Source: Dyadobacter sp. MSC1_007
GTDB taxonomy: Bacteria > Bacteroidota > Bacteroidia > Cytophagales > Spirosomataceae
Length of the DNA stretch: 64,000 bases
Direction of reading: 5' to 3'
NCBI RefSeq assembly: GCF_023667495.1
Contig: NZ_JAMOZL010000004.1
Coordinates: 186,001 to 250,000 of the forward strand
Shown here: positions 52,998-61,200 of the stretch, piece after piece
How the letters are laid out: each line of letters starts with the position of its first letter
How positions within the stretch are numbered: position 1 is the stretch's first letter
Program-made: the position numbers and the translations under genes
Notes under the pieces: generated by a model
Databases searched by the model: none
What the model was told of the DNA's origin: nothing
The model's input: only the letters and a program-made list of their open reading frames with translations

Positions 52998-55547
52998 ATG
53001 GAAACCATAAAATCTTCACAATCAGAACGTACCTACACTACTGACGAAGCCTTTCAGGCCTCACTCGAATATTTTAAAGGAGATGACTTAGCTGCACGGG
53101 TCTGGGTCAACAAATATGCGCTGAAAGACTCCTTCGGTGCCATCTACGAAGCAACTCCCGACGATATGCACCGCCGTATCGCATCCGAGATCGCGCGTAT
53201 CGAGCAACGCTATCCGAACCCGATGAGTGAAACTGAAATTTTCGACCTCATCAGAGATTTTAAATACATTATCCCCCAAGGCAGCCCGATGACCGGCATT
53301 GGTAACCCTTACCAGATCGCCTCATTGTCCAACTGTTTTGTAATCGGCAATAATGGCGCTTCGGATTCCTACGGCGGCATTATGAAGATCGACCAGGAGC
53401 AAGTGCAACTGATGAAAAGACGTGGCGGTGTCGGTCATGATCTGTCGCATATCAGACCAAAAGGCTCACCCGTAAAAAACTCGGCATTGACCTCTACGGG
53501 CATCGTTCCGTTTATGGAGCGCTTTTCCAATTCTACCCGGGAAGTGGCGCAGGACGGTCGCAGGGGCGCATTAATGCTTTCAGTAGCCATCAAACATCCA
53601 GATTCAGAAGATTTTATCGATGCAAAAATGGAGCAAGGCAAGGTCACCGGTGCCAATGTTTCAGTCAGGATCGACGATGAATTTATGAAATCCGTTGCTT
53701 CCGGTAAGCCCTACCGCCAGCAATATCCGATCGGCAGCGACGCCCCGACCCATATTAAAGATATCGACGCCACCGCACTCTGGAAGAAGATAGTCCATAA
53801 TGCGTGGCAATCTGCGGAGCCAGGCATTTTGTTCTGGGACACCATTATCCGCGAATCTGTCCCCGATTGCTATGCCGATCTGGGCTATCAAACAATCTCG
53901 ACAAACCCTTGCGGCGAAATTCCGCTTTGCGCATACGACTCGTGCCGCTTGCTGGCGATCAACCTGTATTCATACGTCGAAAATCCGTTTACCAAAAAGG
54001 CTAAATTCAACTGGGATCTATTCAAGAAACATATTGCCGCCGCCCAGCGCATGATGGACGATATTATCGATCTGGAACTCGAAAAAATCGACGCTATCAT
54101 TCAAAAAATCGATGACGATCCGGAAGACGCAGAAGTTAAGCGCGTAGAGCGCAATCTCTGGCTCAATATCCAGATCAAAGCGAATGAAGGACGCAGGACC
54201 GGCATCGGCATTACCGCGGAAGGCGATATGCTGGCGGCACTAGGTTTGCGTTATGGCAGTGACGAAGGCAATGCATTTGCAGTTGAAATACATAAAAATG
54301 TGGCCTTGGAAGCCTACCGCGGCTCAGTTCATACTGCGAAAGAAAGAGGCCCGTTTGCCATTTTTGATGCGGAAAGAGAGAAAAACAATCCGTTTATCCT
54401 TCGTCTGAAAGAAGCCGATGCGCAGCTTTACTACGAAATGCTGGAATATGGAAGAAGAAATATCGCATTGCTGACCATCGCGCCTACGGGAACGACCAGC
54501 CTGATGTCACAGACCACTTCTGGCATCGAACCCGTTTTTCTTCCTGTTTATAAAAGAAGAAGGAAGGTTAACCCGAACGATAAGGACGTCCGCGTTGATT
54601 TTGTCGATGAAGTTGGCGATTCGTGGGAAGAATATGTGGTTTTCCACCACCGTTTCAAGGAATGGATGGAGGTGAATGGATTCGATATTAGTAAAAATTA
54701 CGCTCAGAAAGAGCTGGACGATCTCGTGAAAAAATCGCCTTACTACAAAGCGACTTCCAATGATGTTGATTACCTTAAAAAGGTAAAAATGCAAGGTGCG
54801 ATCCAGCAATGGGTTGACCATTCGATCAGCGTGACGATCAACATGCCGAATGATGTCACCGAAGAAGTTGTAGGTGAATGCTACATGGAAGCCTGGAAAG
54901 CAGGTTGCAAAGGCGTTACCGTGTACCGCGACGGTTCAAGATCAGGCGTATTGATCTCCAATGAGAAAAAAGAAGAACCCACTCCCGGCCTTCCAACGCC
55001 ATTCCCCACCGAGAGACCACAAACGCTGGAAGCAGATGTCGTGCGTTTTCAGAATAAAAAAGATAAGTGGATCGCATTCATCGGTATTATCGACGGCAGG
55101 CCTTATGAGATCTTTACCGGATTTGCAGATGATGAAGATGGTATTTTGTTGCCAAGATGGGTGAATGAGGGTTATATTATCAAGAACCGGGAAGCGGATG
55201 GCAGCTCGCGTTATGATTTTCAATATAAGAATACGAGAGGCTACAAGACGACAATCGAAGGTTTGTCTTACAAATTCAACCCTGAATACTGGAATTATGC
55301 AAAGCTGATTTCCAGCACTTTACGTCACGGAATGCCAATTGAAAAGGTAGTTGACCTCATCAGCAGCTTACAGCTCGACGAGGCAATCAACACCTGGAAA
55401 GCCGGCGTAGCCCGTGCCCTGAAACGCTACATCCCCGACGGAACCGAAGCCGCCAAACAGAAATGCCAGAACTGCAACTCAACCAATTTGCTATACCAGG
55501 AAGGTTGCCTGACGTGCAAGGACTGCGGATCTTCGAAGTGTGGCTAA
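52998..55547 (+). CDS. nrdJ: Adenosylcobalamin-dependent (class II) ribonucleotide reductase
   Basis: 849 residues. It reduces ribonucleotides to deoxyribonucleotides with B12 as radical source. Typical blocks are GSPMTGIGNPYQIASLSNCFVIG, the redox/substrate motif NPCGEIPLC, TIAPTGTTSLMSQTTSG and AWKAGCKGVTVYRDGS. The C-terminus carries a zinc-ribbon-like segment (KCQNCNSTNLL, then GCLTCKDCGSSKCG) with the swinging redox cysteines. It is a single-gene unit after the haemin operon terminator. Confidence 0.96.
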   Translation: METIKSSQSERTYTTDEAFQASLEYFKGDDLAARVWVNKYALKDSFGAIYEATPDDMHRRIASEIARIEQRYPNPMSETEIFDLIRDFKYIIPQGSPMTGIGNPYQIASLSNCFVIGNNGASDSYGGIMKIDQEQVQLMKRRGGVGHDLSHIRPKGSPVKNSALTSTGIVPFMERFSNSTREVAQDGRRGALMLSVAIKHPDSEDFIDAKMEQGKVTGANVSVRIDDEFMKSVASGKPYRQQYPIGSDAPTHIKDIDATALWKKIVHNAWQSAEPGILFWDTIIRESVPDCYADLGYQTISTNPCGEIPLCAYDSCRLLAINLYSYVENPFTKKAKFNWDLFKKHIAAAQRMMDDIIDLELEKIDAIIQKIDDDPEDAEVKRVERNLWLNIQIKANEGRRTGIGITAEGDMLAALGLRYGSDEGNAFAVEIHKNVALEAYRGSVHTAKERGPFAIFDAEREKNNPFILRLKEADAQLYYEMLEYGRRNIALLTIAPTGTTSLMSQTTSGIEPVFLPVYKRRRKVNPNDKDVRVDFVDEVGDSWEEYVVFHHRFKEWMEVNGFDISKNYAQKELDDLVKKSPYYKATSNDVDYLKKVKMQGAIQQWVDHSISVTINMPNDVTEEVVGECYMEAWKAGCKGVTVYRDGSRSGVLISNEKKEEPTPGLPTPFPTERPQTLEADVVRFQNKKDKWIAFIGIIDGRPYEIFTGFADDEDGILLPRWVNEGYIIKNREADGSSRYDFQYKNTRGYKTTIEGLSYKFNPEYWNYAKLISSTLRHGMPIEKVVDLISSLQLDEAINTWKAGVARALKRYIPDGTEAAKQKCQNCNSTNLLYQEGCLTCKDCGSSKCG

Positions 55548-55557
55548 GTTCTAATTT

Positions 55558-55614
55558 TGAATGAGTGAATGAGTGAATAAATTTTGAATGACTGAATGAC
55601 TGAATGACTCAATA
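55558..55614. repeat. Tandem octamer repeat after nrdJ, forward array
   Basis: Seven GAATGA(G/C)T-type units, in two blocks, begin 10 bp after the nrdJ stop with the same TTTTGAATGA sequence seen after the DUF1338 gene. The array at 55673-55707 is its reverse complement. Confidence 0.85.
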
Positions 55615-55672
55615 GAAGTTTATTTCGATCATTTGTCATCCGAGTTTTAACATTCCCCGCTCTACGGCGGCA

Positions 55673-55707
55673 CATTCACTCATTCACTCATTCACTCATT
55701 CCTCCAT
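55673..55707. repeat. Tandem octamer repeat after nrdJ, inverted array
   Basis: Four CATTCACT units, the reverse complement of the GAATGAGT array at 55558-55614. The two could pair as a long hairpin with a loop of about 58 bp. Confidence 0.85.
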
Positions 55708-55753
55708 TACTTCTCCCCTCGGTTCAAAGCATCACCTGCTTTAAACCGACATT

Positions 55754-56017
55754 ATGTGCATTTCAGATGTTTTAGCCTATTATAGGAACGCCAATTTGCT
55801 TTCGCAGAGGCAGATGGCGGAAATGCTGGGGATTTCCCAGGTTGCTTATCACAAATGGGAAAGTGGCAGGAACCGCGTGCAGTTGGTGCATTACTGCCGC
55901 ATTGCAACGGTTTGCCGCGTCAATTTGCTGGATATTTTGCCGGAGGAATGGCAGGAGAAAATAAGGGAAGATTTGGGATATAACCCTTCCGGATGCAGTG
56001 CCCCGGAAGGGTTATAG
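55754..56017 (+). CDS. XRE-family helix-turn-helix regulator
   Basis: 87 residues. The helix-turn-helix spans about residues 17-38 (LSQRQMAEMLGISQVAYHKWE) with the usual ESGRN tail and a C-terminal segment LLDILPEEWQE. No ligand-binding domain follows. It stands alone between nrdJ and convergent purB. Its last codons (YNPSGCSAPEGL) are encoded by the stem of the hairpin at 55981-56014. Confidence 0.88.
   Translation: MCISDVLAYYRNANLLSQRQMAEMLGISQVAYHKWESGRNRVQLVHYCRIATVCRVNLLDILPEEWQEKIREDLGYNPSGCSAPEGL
55981..56014. terminator. Perfect 12-bp hairpin spanning the 3' end of the XRE gene
   Basis: TAACCCTTCCGG (55981-55992) and its exact complement (56003-56014) with a 10-base loop. It lies inside the last codons of the XRE gene and just after the purB stop on the other strand. 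No long T-run is present, so it may act as a weak bidirectional terminator. Confidence 0.65.
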
Positions 56018-56023
56018 TATTTA

Positions 56024-57379
56024 TCAGAACGTCTCTTCTACTACACCCAGGTAGTTGAAAGGGGTTAATGCACGAAGCTCTTCGCGTATTTTTTCAGGCA
56101 CATCCAACGTCTCGATGAAACGCGAAATGGAATCATGCGTGATTTTTTCGTTGGTGCGGGTAAGCTCCTTCAATGCTTCATATGGCTTCGGATAGCTTTC
56201 GCGACGCAGGATTGTTTGAATCGCTTCTGATATCACCGCCCAGTTTTCTTCAAGTTCCGCTTTCAGTATTTCACCGTTCAGCTCCACTTTACCAAGTCCT
56301 TTTAGCAACGAGTTCAATGCGATCGCCAAATGTGCGAGCGGTACACCGATGTTACGAAGCACTGTCGAATCAGTTAGATCACGTTGCAGGCGGGATACCG
56401 GTAATTTGGATGCAAAATGCTCGAACAATGCAGAAGCAAGCCCCAGGTTTCCTTCCGAATTTTCAAAGTCGATCGGGTTAACCTTGTGCGGCATTGCTGA
56501 TGATCCCACTTCTCCCGCTTTGATCTTTTGTTTGAAATAACCCATTGAAATATAGGTCCACATATCCCGGTTAAGATCGGTCAGGATCGTGTTCAGGCGT
56601 TTCAGACAGTCGAAAGTAGCGGCAAGGTTATCATAATGCTCGATCTGGGTCGTATGACGGCTTCTTTTCAAGCCTAATCCTTCCACAAAATGGTGGCCAA
56701 ATGCCATCCAGTCCTGCTTTGGATATGCCACATGGTGCGCGTTGAAATTACCGGTCGCTCCGCCGAATTTGGCTGAATGAGGTATTTTATCTAGCATTTC
56801 GAGCTGGCGTTCCAGACGTTCCACAAATACGAGAAATTCCTTTCCTACACGTGTAGGCGACGCGGGTTGCCCGTGCGTGAATGCGAGCATCGGCACGTTT
56901 TTCCACTCGATCGACATTCTTTTCAATACAAAAAGCACCTGACGGAACAGCGGCTTGATCTGCCGCTCCATCGCGTCTTTCAGCGAAAGCGGAATGGCTG
57001 TATTGTTAATATCCTGCGATGTGAGGCCGAAATGGATAAATTCCTGGTAGGATTCGATTTCAAGCTTTTCGAATTGCTCTTTGATGAAATATTCTACTGC
57101 CTTAACGTCGTGATTGGTTACCTTTTCGATGTCTTTTATATGAAGTGCGTCCTGCTCGCTGAAATCTTCATAGATTTTACGAAGCGAGGCGTATTTCTTC
57201 TTGTCAAATTCGGATAGCTGCGGGAGGGGAATTTCGCAGAGTGCGATGAAATATTCGATCTCAACGTATACTCTGTAATAAATCAGGGCATATTCCGAAA
57301 AATAGGCCGAAAGTTCAGAGACTTGTTTGTAATAACGGCCATCGACGGGAGAGATAGCCGTAAGTTGATTTAATGACAT
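56024..57379 (-). CDS. purB: Adenylosuccinate lyase
   Basis: 451 residues from ATG 57379 (MSLNQLTAISPVDGRYYKQ); a TTG 9 bp upstream is less likely. It has the fumarase/aspartase-superfamily signature SSAMPHKVNPIDFENSEGN, the HGQPASPTRVGKE block and the TSQDINNTAIP segment. PurB splits adenylosuccinate and SAICAR in purine synthesis. The sequence type (PVDGRYY, FSEYALIYYRV) is the longer class found in Bacteroidota and gammaproteobacteria. It is divergent from the aquaporin gene. Confidence 0.97.
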   Translation of the reverse strand: MSLNQLTAISPVDGRYYKQVSELSAYFSEYALIYYRVYVEIEYFIALCEIPLPQLSEFDKKKYASLRKIYEDFSEQDALHIKDIEKVTNHDVKAVEYFIKEQFEKLEIESYQEFIHFGLTSQDINNTAIPLSLKDAMERQIKPLFRQVLFVLKRMSIEWKNVPMLAFTHGQPASPTRVGKEFLVFVERLERQLEMLDKIPHSAKFGGATGNFNAHHVAYPKQDWMAFGHHFVEGLGLKRSRHTTQIEHYDNLAATFDCLKRLNTILTDLNRDMWTYISMGYFKQKIKAGEVGSSAMPHKVNPIDFENSEGNLGLASALFEHFASKLPVSRLQRDLTDSTVLRNIGVPLAHLAIALNSLLKGLGKVELNGEILKAELEENWAVISEAIQTILRRESYPKPYEALKELTRTNEKITHDSISRFIETLDVPEKIREELRALTPFNYLGVVEETF

Positions 57380-57531
57380 GATTTTCAATACAAAAATTGA
57401 TTATCAGGCAAAGTTAGCAGAATTCATCGTCCGAAAATGGTAAAAAGGATACGAAAAATTCTTTTTGGTATTGGAAGCAGAATTTATAAAACAAATCGCA
57501 TATTCGTTCACTAACTGATTATCAAAATCTC

Positions 57532-58272
57532 ATGCAGCCATCGCCATTTATTGGAGAATTAGTCGGAACTATGGTTCTTATTTTGTTGGGCAATGGCGTA
57601 GTTGCCAATGTAGTATTGAAAAAAACCAAAGGCGAAAGCTCCGGCTGGATCGTCATCACGGCCGGATGGGGCTTCGCAGTCATGTTAGGTATATTTACGG
57701 CCAATGCATTTGGAAGTGCGGCAGCGCATTTAAATCCGGCTGTGACAGTTGGTTTTGCGGTGCTTAAAAATGATTACAGTTTGATAGCAAGTTACATTCC
57801 TGCTCAATTGATCGGCGCTTTTCTGGGCGCGGTGCTCGTATGGCTCCAATATTTCCCTCACTGGAAAGAAACCGAGGATGGCGGCGCCAAACTGGCCTGT
57901 TTCGCAACGGGACCGGCCGTGAGAGCAACCGGTGCCAATTTTATAAGTGAATTTATTGCGACAATGCTTCTGATCGTAGGCGTAGTTGCCATTGGTTATG
58001 CCGGCTCTTCCGATCCTGAACGTGGCGGCATCCCTTCTGGCGTGGCACCCTACCTGGTAGGAATGCTGGTCTGGAGCATCGGACTTTCTCTTGGCGGCAC
58101 GACCGGATATGCGATCAATCCTGTGCGCGATCTTGGCCCAAGAATCGCCCATGCTATCTTACCTATTCCAAACAAAGGCAGTTCCGATTGGGGTTATGGC
58201 TGGATCCCCGTGGCGGCCCCCATTGCGGGAGCCATCATCGGCGGATTGATTTTACGTAGTTTCTCCTTCTGA
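57532..58272 (+). CDS. MIP-family channel (aquaglyceroporin type) with NPV second motif
   Basis: 246 residues, six membrane helices and two half-helices. The first pore motif is NPA (AAHLNPAVTVGF); the second is NPV followed by RD (INPVRDLGPR), where NPARD is usual for glycerol facilitators. The Asp after Arg argues for a GlpF-like glycerol channel. It is divergent from purB and convergent with the macroglobulin gene (4 bp). No glycerol kinase is nearby. Confidence 0.93.
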   Translation: MQPSPFIGELVGTMVLILLGNGVVANVVLKKTKGESSGWIVITAGWGFAVMLGIFTANAFGSAAAHLNPAVTVGFAVLKNDYSLIASYIPAQLIGAFLGAVLVWLQYFPHWKETEDGGAKLACFATGPAVRATGANFISEFIATMLLIVGVVAIGYAGSSDPERGGIPSGVAPYLVGMLVWSIGLSLGGTTGYAINPVRDLGPRIAHAILPIPNKGSSDWGYGWIPVAAPIAGAIIGGLILRSFSF

Positions 58273-58276
58273 TACT

Positions 58277-61200
58277 TTACTCAACCGTTATTTTTCCACC
58301 ACCCGAATAGCTGCGGTATTCGCCCTGATACATGGCGTCTGCCGCAGCCGGGCCTACTGTAAATGTACCTTTTGACACAATACGAGCCTGGTAATAGAAG
58401 CTTTTCTCCTGACCGTCAGCCGTTGTAAAGAAGTGAATCCGGTCGTCGCGGATATCGTAATATTCCGGCACGGCCGCCTTGGTGATCCATGGCATATCGC
58501 GGGGCTCGGTGATGCGGGGGTTTTCTATTTCAAAACCGGAGGGCAGCAAGTCGGTTACCACGATATTTTCAACTGGCAGGCCGTTGGTACTCACAAGGGT
58601 CAGTTTCACCACCACCAGATCATTCTGGTGAAAGGTCTGCACCGGGCTTCCGTTCCGTGTTAAAAACTGTCTGCGAATGCTGATCCCCTGATCTTCCTCT
58701 ACATAAGCGCCGGTAGCGGACATGCCTTCTGTTTGGGCAAACCAGTACAAATCGCCTTTTCCCTGTGTTTTCACAGCTAATTTCCGGTTTACAATGCCTT
58801 TTGAAATTTTCAGCTCCTTTCCTGTAAACTGCCCTACTGCCTTCCCATTTGCCGAAACCGCAGCGGTTACCGTCGAATTTGCTGTCTTTTTACCTAGCTT
58901 ACCCAATGCAAGCACCGCAAACGCAGCTTCCTGGGTGTTCAGGTAGGATGCCGATTGTATCGCCTTCGAAAGCTGCCGGGCTAATATGGGAATCTGCGCG
59001 TTCCCGGGATCAGATTCAATTAATGTATTCAAAACCAACGCCATATTACGCAGTGGTGAAGAATAGCTGTCGTCGAAATAAGATCCTGTACTTTCTGAAA
59101 TATACTTTTTCGGTACCAAGGTGTTGAATCCCCTGGTGTCGCCAACCATCTGGAATGCCGCCGCGAGCAGATACTTGGAATCAAGCGTCAGCAGTTGCGG
59201 GTTTTGTTTGTAATAATTCATAGAAGCCCGGTTGGGCTTGCCGTTCAGCGCCAAAACGTAAAGCGAGTAGATCGCTTCCCGCCGGGCAACTGTTTTTCGC
59301 GTTTGTGTGCCTGTGGGTTGCCCCTCATAAGCAAGTCCGTTGTTGGTACTTGCCACAACTACTTCCCGATTCGCGGTAGTCCCGCTTTGAGCAGTGAGAT
59401 ATTCAATTGCACGACTTAGGGTTTTTGCATTTACCTCAAATCCAGCCCTTCGCGCCTCTTCCAGGAAATGGACGGCATAGGCAGTTGCCCACCAGTCTTC
59501 TTTTGTTGCACCAGGCCACATTCCCATCCCTCCATTGAAAAGCTGTTGCGATTCAACTTTTCGGATCGCCTGCTGCACATTGGTCATTGGATTAAAATCA
59601 CTTTCTCCTGTTCGAACGGTGTAAACCGGCGCTGCCATAGCCTTGGCCAGGTCGGCGAAATAGATTTGCGGGAATGCTTTCGAAACGGTTTGTTCAAGAC
59701 ATCCATAAGGGTAGCCCAGTAACGCGGATAATGCCTTACCACCGCCCTGCACCAGCGGAGAACGGCTTAGCACCACCTGACTATTGCTGGTAGCAGGTAT
59801 GAACGAAGAACTGAGATCGATGAGCCCTTGTTTGTCCGCTGCAACGATGCCCGATGCGCTGGTTTTAAGCAGCGGAGATGCCGGACGGACGGTAATTTGA
59901 GTCTGGTTGACAAAAGTCTCATTGAATGCATTCACTTTCACGGTGATCTTGCCGGAACCTATCGCTGTCAATGCCCTTACCGAAAATACTGCACGGGTTT
60001 CTTTCCCAGCCGGAATCGTAATTTTCTGCGAAACCGGCGTTGCTCCCGCTGCCAATGGCCCATCCAGTTGCAAGGTTACCGACGCATTAGCCGCTTTCGA
60101 CTGCGTGTTGCTGATGTTGACAGGCAGCACCAATTCATCGCCCGGACTGAGAAAACGCGGAAGTCCGGCGCTGATCACAATCGGATCGGCCACCTTCATG
60201 TTTTTGGTTGCCGAACCAAATGCCTTGTCTTTATAGGCAACGGCCATGATGCGCAAGTCGCCGCTGAACTGCGGGATATGCACATCGAACGTCGCTTCAC
60301 CGCTTCCGTTGGCGGTAAGCTGGCCGCTCCAGAACGACACCAACTCTGTCCGACCGTTACTCAGCGGGTTTATTCTTCTTTCCAAATCATAACCATCACC
60401 GCCGGAACTGGATGTTCCTGAAATGGTCAATTCAGGGAAGAGCTGCGCGTACAAATCGTAGCTGGTGACCTCCAATGCCCGTTTTTGATAAAAATGTCCG
60501 TGAATATCCGGTGTTTGAGAATTTTTGATCTGCAAGATTCCTTCGTCCACCACGGCCAGGGTCACTTCGGTATTGGGTTCTGTTTTAATCCTGATCTGTT
60601 GCTTTGTTTTGGACCTCGATTTTTCAACAGCTGTAATGGCAACCTGCAATTTACGATCCGGATCTTCCACCAAAACCGGCACAAAACCATGCGCTACCGT
60701 CAGAGGCATATCAGATGAATCCAATGGCCGGATCAGCGTCGCCGTCACGAAAACGTTCGGCAAATGCTCGTCTGTAATTTTGAATGTAAGTTCGGCAGCC
60801 TTCTTCTCGGTAGTCAGGATATGTTGTTCGAGAACGTTATTCCGCTCGACCGTGACCAATAACCGGCCGTCAAAAGGTGTTTTGAAAAGGACTTTTGCGG
60901 ATTCACCGGTCTTGTATTTGTCTTTATCCGTCTCCATCAACACGCGGCCTTCATTACTCACTTCGAAGGACGAATACTGGGTGTAGCCGTATCCATAAGC
61001 ATAAAAATTCGCCAGCGTATAATGCGTAGCGCCCGGCCTGCGCACGCGTACCTCATATTCACCCGAGACAGTAGGCACATAACGGAAAGTCCCTTTGCCC
61101 CCGGCGAGGTTCAATTTATTGGAATACACTACTTTTTCACTTTTCCTGGAAGTGTATTGCAGCCGATCGTATTTCTTCTCAACCACCGTCTGATATTCCA

